DNA of 64,000 nucleotides from Streptomyces purpureus (GTDB taxonomy: Bacteria; Actinomycetota; Actinomycetes; Streptomycetales; Streptomycetaceae): contig NZ_BMQQ01000010.1 in assembly GCF_014648195.1 (NCBI RefSeq), positions 1-64,000 of the forward strand, in the 5' to 3' direction. Position numbers and translations under genes: made by a program. A model generated the notes under the pieces. The model made no database searches, was not told where the DNA came from, and saw only the letters and a list, made by a program, of their open reading frames with translations. Shown piece after piece: positions 33,182-41,048 of the stretch (position 1 is its first letter; every line of letters begins with the position of its first letter).

Positions 33182-33598
33182 CTAAGGGAGAAGGGTGAAC
33201 GCCGGCACGTGGATGGGGCGTACGGCGCCGAAGTGCTTCTGGTCCACCGTGGCGACCTCGGTCACGCCCAGCCGCTCGGCGCAGGCGATGACAGAGGCGT
33301 CTACCAGCCCCAGCGGAAAGTCGGAGTAACGGGCGGTCAGCTCGGCGATGCGCAGCCAGTCCCCTGGATGTACTGGTTCGACTGTGAACAGTCCCTCTGC
33401 GAAGTCCTGTGCGAGGAGGACTTCGGACCGCGGGCCGAGCCGTCGTCCGACCAGATGGGCGACCTCGGCGATGACGAGTGCGGGGACCAGGAGCGGCCCC
33501 GGATGTGTCTCAAGGAGGCGTACGGAGGTGGCGTGCCAGGCGTCGCTCCTGTCGATCAGGGCATAGAGCGGCCCCGCGTCGACGACAAGCGCGCTCAT
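33182..33598 (-). CDS. vapC: PIN-domain toxin VapC
   Basis: A 138-residue PIN ribonuclease toxin. The acidic metal-binding residues are in place: VVDAGPLYALID (Asp7), IAEVAHL (Glu), LGLVDASVIA (Asp) and VATVDQKHF (Asp). Its ATG overlaps the antitoxin stop by 4 bases, the usual vapBC coupling. Convergent with the SDR gene, only 9 bases between the stops. Confidence 0.9.
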   Translation of the reverse strand: MSALVVDAGPLYALIDRSDAWHATSVRLLETHPGPLLVPALVIAEVAHLVGRRLGPRSEVLLAQDFAEGLFTVEPVHPGDWLRIAELTARYSDFPLGLVDASVIACAERLGVTEVATVDQKHFGAVRPIHVPAFTLLP

Positions 33599-33894
33599 GC
33601 GCTGAGGCGCGGGTGCTGTGTTCCCGGCGTTCTGTCCTCGTCGGCCACGTCAGGTCCCCCGGCCAGTCCGGCGAGCAGCTCTTCCATGCGCTCGGCAATG
33701 TCACCGCGTCCGCTGTCACCTGATCCGGTCGAGTGGAAGACGCGTCGCCGGACGGGCGATCCTTCCCCTTCTCCGGGCAGATGCGCGGCGATGGCCTCCC
33801 GCGTCCACTCCGAGATGGTCAAACCCCGCCGGGCGGCCTCGTGGCGCATCCGTGCGTCCAGCGCGTCGTCGATCTTGATCGTTGTGCGCTTCAT
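33595..33894 (-). CDS. vapB: ribbon-helix-helix antitoxin VapB
   Basis: A 99-residue antitoxin. The N-terminal RHH DNA-binding domain is MKRTTIKIDDALDARMRHEA then RRGLTISEW. The C-terminal part is longer than usual and would wrap the toxin. ATG at 33894 has no ribosome site, but TATGCT ends 7 bases before it, fitting a leaderless mRNA. ATG 33906 is an alternative. A perfect inverted repeat sits directly upstream. Confidence 0.85.
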   Translation of the reverse strand: MKRTTIKIDDALDARMRHEAARRGLTISEWTREAIAAHLPGEGEGSPVRRRVFHSTGSGDSGRGDIAERMEELLAGLAGGPDVADEDRTPGTQHPRLSA

Positions 33895-33908
33895 GTATGT
33901 CAGCATAC
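33895..33908. promoter_or_regulatory. vapBC operator overlapping a -10 box
   Basis: GTATG-TCAG-CATAC, a perfect inverted repeat abutting the vapB ATG. On the minus strand it contains the -10-like TATGCT (33907-33902), so binding of VapB would block the promoter. Confidence 0.6.
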
Positions 33909-33917
33909 CCATGCGGG

Positions 33918-34760
33918 TCATGCGGCACGCTCCTCGATGGATGGTCGGCAGTCGCGGCAGTGCCCTGGTTCCGGCGCGCGGAACGCGCGGTCGCAGTCCT
34001 CGCAGGTCTGGAGCGGGTCCGGGGCGGGCAGTGCGGCCAGGAGCGGGGGTGGCAGGAGGGCGGTCAGGCGGTGGGCGAGGAGGGCCGTCGGGTGCCGCAG
34101 CGGTTCCGGAAGGCATGCGGCGAGCGTGCGGCGTACGGCGTCGGGGGCCGCGCCGCGCTCCAGCCAGGCGGCCACGGCGGGGGCGAGGCGGTGGACGTCC
34201 CGCTCGGAGAGCAGCAGCCGGGGATCGTGGGCGCGCAGCCCGATGAGGACGCCTGCGGCGGCGCGCTGCCGCGCGGGGTCGGTCGTGGTGGGCTCGGGCA
34301 GCGGCGGGGGAGGCGGTACGGGCCCGGGGCCGGGCTCAGGCCTCTGGGGCGGCTCCGGCGTCGGATCCGGCGTGGGGTCAGCCGTCGGGTCAGGGTCCCG
34401 GGGCGGCTCCGGTGCCGGGTCGGGGTCGCGCTCCGGCGCGGGATCCGGTGTCGGGTCCGGGGCGCGGTCGGGCCCCGGCCTGGCGCCCGGCTTGTTGTAC
34501 GAGACCGTGCGTGCGACGACCTGCCCGTTGGGCAGCCGCTCGCGCGTCCGCTCCAGGTAGCCGTGGGCTTCAAGCTCCCGCAGGGCGGCGGCGATCCGGA
34601 TCTCGCCCTCGGGAAAGCGCTCCGCGAGCGCCTTGATCCCCACGCTCGTCCCCGTCGGCAGCGACTGGATGTGCGTGGCGAGCCCGATCGCGGTGAGCGA
34701 CAGCTGGCGGTGCTGGGCGAGGTGGTTGCCGATGACGGTGTAGCGGCTGGTGTGCCGCAT
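33918..34760 (-). CDS. helix-turn-helix protein with proline repeat and C-terminal Cys cluster
   Basis: A 280-residue protein. Residues ~1-90 form a winged helix-turn-helix (GNHLAQHRQLSLTAIGLATH, then IAAALRELEAHGYLERT), like replication- or transfer-associated HTH proteins common in Streptomyces. Residues ~95-155 are an Asp-Pro repeat (DPTPDPAPERDPDPAPE). A helical region follows, and the end carries CEDCDRAFRAPEPGHCRDC, a CxxC-x12-CxxC zinc-ribbon-like cluster. ATG at 34760 (MRHTSRYTVIG) is chosen by similarity; no ribosome site is evident. The vapBC pair lies 23 bases downstream in the same direction and may be cotranscribed. Confidence 0.75.
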   Translation of the reverse strand: MRHTSRYTVIGNHLAQHRQLSLTAIGLATHIQSLPTGTSVGIKALAERFPEGEIRIAAALRELEAHGYLERTRERLPNGQVVARTVSYNKPGARPGPDRAPDPTPDPAPERDPDPAPEPPRDPDPTADPTPDPTPEPPQRPEPGPGPVPPPPPLPEPTTTDPARQRAAAGVLIGLRAHDPRLLLSERDVHRLAPAVAAWLERGAAPDAVRRTLAACLPEPLRHPTALLAHRLTALLPPPLLAALPAPDPLQTCEDCDRAFRAPEPGHCRDCRPSIEERAA

Positions 34761-35521
34761 GTTGACGTGAATGACACCGGATCGGGGGGCAGTGGGCCGA
34801 TTCACGGCCGTGGCGCGCCTGGGCGCGCTAAGGTCTTGGCTATCCATCGGGAAGGTACTGCTTCCTCGTTGGTCAGGCCCTCGATCGGGATCGCTAGTCC
34901 CGGCCGGGGGCCGTCGTCTGTTCGGGGTCGGTCGCCGTGAGCATATGCCAACCAACGGACCCAGAATCCAGCCCAGTTGGCGAATCCCACTCGTGTGGGT
35001 GACGCAGCGTGCACGGGGAGCCGGAGGGGTTGGGTTGGGTACTTTCCCTCTCAGGAATTGAAAGTATTTAGCGTCGCGCCGGACCACCTCCCAGGCCCCC
35101 GCGACCCGGTCCCCACCTGCCTGAACGGCCCTCCCGGCCCTCCCCCGGAGTGCCCGCCGGTTGTGGACCGTCGACCAGACGCCGAACTCCGTCGGCTCTC
35201 CCGCCACTGCCCGCCCGTCTTGAACCGCCAGATCACGCCCTCGAACTGCTGCCGCAGCCGTTCGGGATATGGGCCGTACTCGCCGATCGGCACGTACGTC
35301 GCCGCCACGGCCTCGGCGAGCGGCATGAACGAGGGCGCCCAGGCGCAATTCCGCGAGACCTTCCTCGTCCCGATCCGGAACGGAATTGCAGGCGCCGGCA
35401 AAGAGGCGGTCGAGGCCGGACGCGGCTGGGACCACGCGGCAGGTCCACTGCTCGTCGTACTCTCTCCGGCTGCCTGACTTGCAGGTCCCCGCGCTCGACG
35501 CGAGGGCCCGCATCCGTTTGG
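34761..35521. other. 760-base region with a transposase fragment and otherwise no gene
   Basis: Between two minus-strand genes. It holds the IS5-like fragment at 35157-35326 and the upstream region of the HTH gene. Open frames crossing it have poor codon use and no similarity that I recognise. No terminal inverted repeats or target duplications were found around the fragment. Confidence 0.5.
35157..35326 (-). pseudogene. IS5-like transposase fragment, frameshifted
   Basis: About 56 codons similar to the N-terminal DUF4096-type domain of IS5/IS4-like transposases: PIGEYGPYPERLRQQFEGVI, then WRFKTGGQWRE. One base is missing at about 35197 (GAGA[T]GCC expected). The sequence then continues in another frame as PTEFGVWSTVHNR and breaks off. 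The DDE catalytic part is absent, so this is a dead remnant. Confidence 0.7.
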
Positions 35522-36874
35522 TCAGGCCGCTTCGACGAGTGCCTGTGCCCGCTCGTTGAAGTCGGCGACGAGGCGATTCTGCCCGAAGGGCTGCATCCGG
35601 CGACGAAGATCCTGAACCGCCTCGATGGCCCGTGTGCTCTTGACCTGCGAGGCCAGCGTCAGTGTGCGCAGGCCCGCAGCGTACGCGGCGTCCACGTCTC
35701 GACGCTGAATGTGGCTGACCGCGAGGGCGGCCTGAGACATCGCGCCCCGCCGGGCGCGCTTCTGCTGGTGTGCGTGGTCGATGGACCGTGTGGCGTGGGC
35801 CTCGGAGGACTTCGGGTCATTGAGGTCCCGGAAGGTCATGGCGTGCTCGCCGTGCAGGTAGGCCGGGTCAATGAACTCCGCCCACGCCTGCTCTTGCTCC
35901 GGCCGCACCCGCTCGAACGCCTTTTCCGATTCGATCACAGCCCGGCTGGCCGCCTTGGTGTCGCCGAGCTTGGCGAGGGCCCGCGCTTCGAGGCACCACA
36001 GGTCCGCCAGGCAGGCAGCGGAATCGGCCTTGGCCAGCCCGTGCCGACCGGCCTGCGCCAGACGGCGTCCTTCGTTCGGGTCGCCCAGCAGGGTCGCCTG
36101 GTCGGCCATGCCGGCGAGGACATGCGCCCCGAGGGCCGGGTTCATCGACTCCTCGGCGAGCCGAAGTGCCTGGATGAGGTAGCGCTGTGCCACGCCGTGC
36201 TCTCCGGAGTCGTACGCCATCCAGCCGAGGAGATAGGTCTGCTCGCTGGCGGCCTCGCACAGTGCTCGGCGCACCTCTTCCGTCTTCGCCCGGGGTAGAA
36301 GCGGCAAGACGTGCTGGGTCATGTACTCGGCCAGGACCAGGCGGCCAGAGCCTCCGCCCTGGAAGATGTCCATCCGCTGGAACTTCTCGAACATCGCCTT
36401 CACGGACGCCACGTCCTCCAGGCGGACGCGCGGTCCAGCGGACGGCTCCTGATCGAGGGTGTTCATCAGCCAGTCGCGCGAGGGCCCAACCCCGGCGACC
36501 GCAGCGAAGGGTGCGGCTGCAAGCAGTTTGCGTCGGTCCACGTCAGCTCTCCCCAGTTCGGCGACTGCCTTCACGGTAGCCGTGAACGAGGTGTCGTAGA
36601 CGAGTGCGGAATCAACCGATGTGCCTGTGCCGAAGCCGATGTCGTATGCCGTGACGCGATACCCGAAGCGGTCAGAGAACACATCGGCAACGATCTGCGG
36701 TACAGGCTCGCGAGGCTGTTCACCTTCGATCCAACACCTGATCCGGGAAACGCCAGGCGCGATGTGGGGCTCCTTGTACTCCAGCGCCTTCGCCTTGATC
36801 CGGCGTGCTAACTCACCGCGGCTCATTCCGGAGCGGGCGAGATGACTCTCCAGTCCCACGTTGCGCGTCTTCAT
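35522..36874 (-). CDS. XRE-type regulator with TPR-like C-terminus
   Basis: A 450-residue regulator typical of Streptomyces, similar in layout to the NsdA/TPR regulators. Residues ~5-60 form the HTH (HLARSGMSRGELARRIKAKA, then HIAPGVSRIRCWIEGEQP). A hydrophobic Ala-rich stretch RRKLLAAAPFAAVAGVG lies near 115-130. The rest is helical TPR-like (YDSGEHGVAQRYLIQALRLA, CLEARALAKLGDTKAASRA). A TTA codon lies at 36811-36809. These proteins often control antibiotic or developmental genes, but no target is evident here. Confidence 0.8.
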   Translation of the reverse strand: MKTRNVGLESHLARSGMSRGELARRIKAKALEYKEPHIAPGVSRIRCWIEGEQPREPVPQIVADVFSDRFGYRVTAYDIGFGTGTSVDSALVYDTSFTATVKAVAELGRADVDRRKLLAAAPFAAVAGVGPSRDWLMNTLDQEPSAGPRVRLEDVASVKAMFEKFQRMDIFQGGGSGRLVLAEYMTQHVLPLLPRAKTEEVRRALCEAASEQTYLLGWMAYDSGEHGVAQRYLIQALRLAEESMNPALGAHVLAGMADQATLLGDPNEGRRLAQAGRHGLAKADSAACLADLWCLEARALAKLGDTKAASRAVIESEKAFERVRPEQEQAWAEFIDPAYLHGEHAMTFRDLNDPKSSEAHATRSIDHAHQQKRARRGAMSQAALAVSHIQRRDVDAAYAAGLRTLTLASQVKSTRAIEAVQDLRRRMQPFGQNRLVADFNERAQALVEAA

Positions 36875-36897
36875 CCCCAGGGCCTCCGGTTACCTCG

Positions 36898-37167
36898 GGC
36901 CGAAAGCGACACCTTTTCATCGGCTGCGTACTCACCGAGGCCACGTTCACCGACTGCGACCTGTCCGGCGCCGTGTTCAACGACTGCACCCTCCGCCTCA
37001 CCGAATTCGGCGCGGGCCGGTACCGCAACACCGACCTTCGCGAGAACGACCTGTCGGCACTCCGCGGTGTCGCGAACCTCGCCAAGGTCCGCATCGACCA
37101 CAGCCAGCAGGCCGACCTCGCCGAAGCCCTGGTGGGCGAGCTGGACATCGTGCTCGGAGACGACTGA
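36898..37167 (+). pseudogene. pentapeptide-repeat protein, 5'-truncated
   Basis: Ninety codons of a pentapeptide-repeat protein: TEATFTDCDLSGAVFNDCTL, then GAGRYRNTDLRENDLSALRG. It ends with ALVGELDIVLGDD, the normal end of this group. The frame has no credible start: upstream it runs into the antisense start of the XRE gene, and the first repeats are missing. It looks like the 3' remnant of a gene cut by a rearrangement. Confidence 0.55.
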
Positions 37168-37181
37168 ACCCGGAGACTCCC

Positions 37182-37898
37182 GTGCCCCTGCACATCGCCT
37201 GCACCGACCTGGACGCCCTCCGCGAGCGATGCGACTTCGCCGCCGTTCGCACCATCAAGAACGAGCCCGAGTACGAAGACGGCGCCGTCGTCCCGTCCGG
37301 GCTGTGGCAGCCGCTTCCCGAAGCGGTGGGACTCCTGCTGACCGCGCCACAGTGGGCCCCGCCCGGCACCCTCGTGGAGATCGTCCGCCCGCCCGTGCCC
37401 AGGGGCGAGGAGCTGGAGGGCTTAGCCGCCCGCATGGGGGACTCGGACGCCGCGTACCTCGGCCAGGCCCACGCCAAGCCCGACATGGTGACGACGACAG
37501 AGAACTACGCCGTCGGCAAACTCCTCGGCCTGCACCTCGACAACTGGGACAAGCTGCTTTACGGCGCGAAGGCGCGGGGACGGCGGAGACTCGCCGTCAA
37601 CCACGGTCCCGGCAGCCGATACATCATCCTGGGCGCCCTGGACGCTCAAGCTGTCTGCCGAGCCATCCACCCCACTGACTACCATCTCCGCTACCCGCAC
37701 ACCAACGACTACCGGGAACACGTCGCGGCAGGGCACCCGGTACAGGTCGTCCGTATCCGGCTGGCACCCGGAGAGGGCTACATCGCCCCCACCGAGTACC
37801 TGCTGCACGACGGCTCCACCGAGGGCCAGGAGGAGCCCTCCACCGCAGCCTTCTGGCTAGGCCGATGGCCGAGGGGCGCCCTGCCATCCCTGATCTAG
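37182..37898 (+). CDS. conserved protein of unknown function, possibly 2OG-Fe(II)/cupin fold
   Basis: A 238-residue protein starting with GTG 14 bases after the pentapeptide remnant, with CGGAGA in front. Not recognised as a named family. The stretch KLLGLHLDNWDKL contains H-x-D and is followed by GRRRLAVNHGPGSRYIILG and APTEYLLHDGST, which could supply the second His of an Fe(II)/2-oxoglutarate or cupin site. This is a weak structural guess. TTA codon at 37422-37424. Its place beside an XRE regulator recurs in Streptomyces. Confidence 0.6.
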   Translation: MPLHIACTDLDALRERCDFAAVRTIKNEPEYEDGAVVPSGLWQPLPEAVGLLLTAPQWAPPGTLVEIVRPPVPRGEELEGLAARMGDSDAAYLGQAHAKPDMVTTTENYAVGKLLGLHLDNWDKLLYGAKARGRRRLAVNHGPGSRYIILGALDAQAVCRAIHPTDYHLRYPHTNDYREHVAAGHPVQVVRIRLAPGEGYIAPTEYLLHDGSTEGQEEPSTAAFWLGRWPRGALPSLI

Positions 37899-38134
37899 CT
37901 CGCATAAGGAGCGTATTGCGTCGTGATCAATATGCCCGGCCCGCTCCACACTCGCACGCCTTCCGTCGTGCCGCTCTGTTCGACTCCGTCGCATGGGCGT
38001 CGCCCGTCAGTGGGGCGAGGTACGTGCGCGCCCGCGTGAGAGAAGGCACGACGCGTCGTTCGCCGGCATCGGGCCGCACGGTGGCCGCCGCCTCGACCGT
38101 CCGCCGAACCTTCCGCGCCAGAGCCGCCCCGCGC
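37899..38134. other. intergenic, no gene seen
   Basis: 236 bases between convergent genes with no supported gene, RNA or strong terminator hairpin. Confidence 0.4.
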
Positions 38135-39034
38135 TCAACTCCCGTACAGCATCAGGGCGATCCCCGCCGCCATCAGCGCCGCCGCCGCGATCCGCGGTGT
38201 GCCGAAGCGCTCCTTGAAGAACAGCGCCCCGATGGCCGCGCCCACGATGACGGAGGACTCCCGCAGCGCCGCGATGGGGGCGAGCGGCGCCTGTGTCTGG
38301 GCCCACAGGACCAGCGCGTACGCCGAGATCGACAGGGCCGCGCCCACCGCTCCGCGCATCGCGTACGGGCGCAACTGCGCCGCCAGCGCGCTCCGTCGGC
38401 GGTACAGGGTGTAGAGCGGGATCGCGGTCCCCTGGAGGATCATCAGCCAGGCGATGTAGCCGAGCGGGGTTCCGGACGTGCGGACCCCGACCCCGTCCAC
38501 GACCGTGTACGCGGCGATGGCCAGCCCCGTTCCGACGGCCGCGACGAGCGCGGGCCGGTGGGGACGGCCGCCGCCGGTCCCGCGACCCGCCCCGCCGCCG
38601 GTCCCGCGACCCGCCCCGTCCCTGCCTCGGATGCCCCACAGGGCCAGCCCCACCAGTCCCGCGCAGGCCACGGCGACGCCGGTCAACTGCCAGGCCTCGG
38701 GGACCTCGTCCACGAACAGGGCGGCGATCGCGGTCACCGCCAGCGGTGCCGTTCCCCGGGCGATCGGGTACATCTGCCCGAAATCGCCGAGCGTGAAGGA
38801 ACGCATCAGCAGGGCCATGTAGCCGACGTGGACGATCGCGGAGGCGATCAGATACGGCCAGGCCTCCGCCGCCGGGAGCGGCACGAAGACGGCGGCGAGA
38901 GCGCCGAGCAGCGCCCCGCCGCCGGATATCAGCGTGAAGGAGAGGAGTTGGTCCTTGATGTGATGGGCGATCGCGTTCCAGGAGGCGTGGGTGACCGCTG
39001 CCAGGAGGACGGCCGCCGCGACGAGAGGCGTCAC
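38135..39034 (-). CDS. EamA/DMT-family transporter
   Basis: A 299-residue membrane protein with ten hydrophobic segments in two homologous halves. The first half ends in LTGVAVACAGLVGLAL and the second in AAAALMAAGIALMLYG, the normal EamA ends. The central loop holds a Gly/Arg repeat (GAGRGTGGG twice). Substrate unknown. GTG start at 39034. Confidence 0.85.
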   Translation of the reverse strand: MTPLVAAAVLLAAVTHASWNAIAHHIKDQLLSFTLISGGGALLGALAAVFVPLPAAEAWPYLIASAIVHVGYMALLMRSFTLGDFGQMYPIARGTAPLAVTAIAALFVDEVPEAWQLTGVAVACAGLVGLALWGIRGRDGAGRGTGGGAGRGTGGGRPHRPALVAAVGTGLAIAAYTVVDGVGVRTSGTPLGYIAWLMILQGTAIPLYTLYRRRSALAAQLRPYAMRGAVGAALSISAYALVLWAQTQAPLAPIAALRESSVIVGAAIGALFFKERFGTPRIAAAALMAAGIALMLYGS

Positions 39035-39183
39035 ACCGCACGCCGGCGGAGGAGTTCGAGGGAAGTCACTCCGCGCACGCTAGCGGTGGTTGTACGGGGC
39101 ACGCGATGGCGCGGCTCACGTGCGGGGGGACGGCCCTGCGTATCCGGGTGCGGAGCCCGCGGGGCGCGTCCGGCGCCGTACGC

Positions 39184-39298
39184 CCCGCCGCGCGCCCCGC
39201 CGAAGGGGCTCTACCGCGCCTTCGGTGCGGACGCGCCACCGGCCCCGCCGCCGCGCGCCCCGCCGACGAGGCTCTACCGCGCCTTCAGGACGGACGCC
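39184..39298. repeat. two imperfect direct copies of the penicillin-binding-protein gene's 3' end
   Basis: The bases around the PBP stop codon (about 39246-39298: GCGCGCCCCGCCGA, then GGCTCTACCGCGCCTTC) recur with a few changes at about 39184-39234, some 69 bases downstream of the gene end. The copy carries the same in-frame stop. This suggests a local tail duplication. Confidence 0.6.
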
Positions 39299-40920
39299 AC
39301 CACCGGCCCCGCCGCGTCGCCGCCGTGGCCGCCGGACTGGACGACGGCCGCCGCCGCGAGGTCGTCCGCGTAGCCGGTGAACCAGCTGTTGGACGTGGCC
39401 TGGTTGTCGACCTCCGCCGAGCCCGTCTTGGCGCCCTTCGAGCCGCCGAGCCCGGCCATCGCCTGCCGGCCGGTGCCGTCGGATGCGGTGGCGGTGGCCC
39501 GCATCATCTGCTTGAGGGACTGGGAGATGTGCCCGGGAAGCGGCTGCGCGGTGGCCAGCTCCCGGTCGTCGAGCGACTGCGGGACGACGACCGGCTGCTT
39601 GAAGGCGCCGGACTTGGCGGTCGCGGCGATGGAGGCGACGTTGAGCGCGCTCATCTGGATCTTGCCCTGGCCGATGTACGAGGCGGCGGTCTCGCCGCCC
39701 TGCGACGGCGGGACCTTGCCGTCGAAGGAGGGGATGCCGGTGTTCCACTCCACCCCGATGCCGAAGTACTTCCGGGCGGTGTCGCCGAGGGCGGTGTTCT
39801 CGATGCCCTTCTCGTTGAGAGGGCCGATCGCCTTGATGAAAGCGGTGTTGCAGGAGCGACGGAAGGAGGCCTCGAAGGTGCCGTTGTCTATCTTGAAGTG
39901 GTCGAGGTTACGGAAGGGCACACCCTCCCACGAAACCGTCGCCGGACACTCCACCTTGGCGTTCGGACCGGAGACGATCCCCTGGTCCATCATCATCGCC
40001 GCCGTCACGATCTTCATCGTGGAGCCGGGGGCCTGGGAGCCCATGAAGGCCGTGTTGTAGCCGTCCGCAGGGCTGTTGGCGATCGCGCGCACCTCGCCGG
40101 TCGAGGGCTTGATCGCGACGACCGACGCCTTGCCGTACCTCTTGACCGCCTTCTCGGCGGCGGCCTGCACCCCGGCGTCCAGGGTGGTCTTCAGCTCGCC
40201 CGGCTTGCCCTTGGTCAGCGTGACCAGGGAGGTGTTGGCGACGCTGTCCGAGCCGCTGTCGATGAACGTCTCGACGCCGGGGGTGCCGGTCGTCTTCGCC
40301 CCGTACCTCTTGCGCAGCTCGTCCAGGATCGGGCCGAGGGAGGGGTACTTCTCCTTCGTCAGCTCGACGCCGTCGTGGTCGACGGCCTTGATCTCGGCCG
40401 TCTTCGCCGCGCCGGTCTTCAGGGTGGCGGTCTTGGTGAGCTTCGGGTGGATGACGGCCGGCTGCCAGTCCACCAGCGCCTTGCCGGTGGTCAGTCCGCG
40501 TACCACGGTCAGCGACGAGGTGTAGTTCAGCGGCTTGGAGACGCCCTGGTACGTCACGGTCGCGGCGACCGTGAACGGCACCCGCACCCCGCTCGGCGTG
40601 CCGGGCGTGATGACCGCCTTCGAGACATGGGCCTGGCTCCGGAAGCCCTCGACGGCCGTCCCCGCGGCGCCGGAGTTGTTGGTGAGCTGCGCGGCCTTGT
40701 CGCTCTCGCCGGCCGCCCAGGCGGCGAGGAACTCCTCGGCGGTCTGCTTCACCTCGTCCGGGGTGACCGGACCGCTCTTCTTCGTCTCGGCGGACTTGGT
40801 GGTCGTACCCCCGCCGTTACCGCTCAGCCCGTTCCACAGGTTGTAGCCCCCGTACCCCACCCCGCCGGCGACGATCACGAACACTCCGCCGACCACGGCG
40901 ACCTTCGCTCCGCTGCGCAT
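39274..40920 (-). CDS. class B penicillin-binding protein with NTF2-like domain
   Basis: A 548-residue peptidoglycan transpeptidase. A membrane anchor lies at ~8-30 (VAVVGGVFVIVAGGVGY). An NTF2/MecA_N-like domain covers ~45-160, followed by a dimerisation-type domain. The transpeptidase has its three motifs: S-T-M-K in APGSTMKIV, S-C-N in RRSCNTAFI, and K-T-G in GAKTGSAEV. ATG at 40920 with GGGAGG 11 bases ahead is chosen over longer frames that run through the upstream palindrome. It is likely used in a special growth phase given its own operator-like control. Confidence 0.92.
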   Translation of the reverse strand: MRSGAKVAVVGGVFVIVAGGVGYGGYNLWNGLSGNGGGTTTKSAETKKSGPVTPDEVKQTAEEFLAAWAAGESDKAAQLTNNSGAAGTAVEGFRSQAHVSKAVITPGTPSGVRVPFTVAATVTYQGVSKPLNYTSSLTVVRGLTTGKALVDWQPAVIHPKLTKTATLKTGAAKTAEIKAVDHDGVELTKEKYPSLGPILDELRKRYGAKTTGTPGVETFIDSGSDSVANTSLVTLTKGKPGELKTTLDAGVQAAAEKAVKRYGKASVVAIKPSTGEVRAIANSPADGYNTAFMGSQAPGSTMKIVTAAMMMDQGIVSGPNAKVECPATVSWEGVPFRNLDHFKIDNGTFEASFRRSCNTAFIKAIGPLNEKGIENTALGDTARKYFGIGVEWNTGIPSFDGKVPPSQGGETAASYIGQGKIQMSALNVASIAATAKSGAFKQPVVVPQSLDDRELATAQPLPGHISQSLKQMMRATATASDGTGRQAMAGLGGSKGAKTGSAEVDNQATSNSWFTGYADDLAAAAVVQSGGHGGDAAGPVVASVLKAR

Positions 40921-40944
40921 GCTGTTCAGTTCCCTCCCCAGAGC

Positions 40945-40966
40945 GTACTTGAACATGTTCAAGTAC
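40945..40966. promoter_or_regulatory. perfect 22-bp palindrome upstream of the PBP gene
   Basis: GTACTTGAACA followed at once by its exact complement TGTTCAAGTAC, 24 bases before the PBP start, where the core promoter must lie. Length and symmetry fit a TetR- or MarR-type dimer site. No regulator gene is adjacent, so the binding protein is unknown. Confidence 0.7.
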
Positions 40967-41048
40967 CTGACGGACGGGACTCTACGCGACAGTAGTGACA
41001 AGAGGGGCGGTCGTTACCCGACCGTGCCCGCACCCGTCAGATTCGCCG

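Noticed and set aside
34761..35513. N-terminal extension of the HTH/zinc-ribbon gene up to 35513, giving a ~530-residue protein
   Set aside because: The extension runs through the transposase fragment in the wrong frame and shows no domain; ATG 34760 begins the conserved part.
34761..35521. A complete insertion sequence
   Set aside because: Only ~56 codons of transposase remain, with a frameshift, and no terminal inverted repeats or target duplication could be found.
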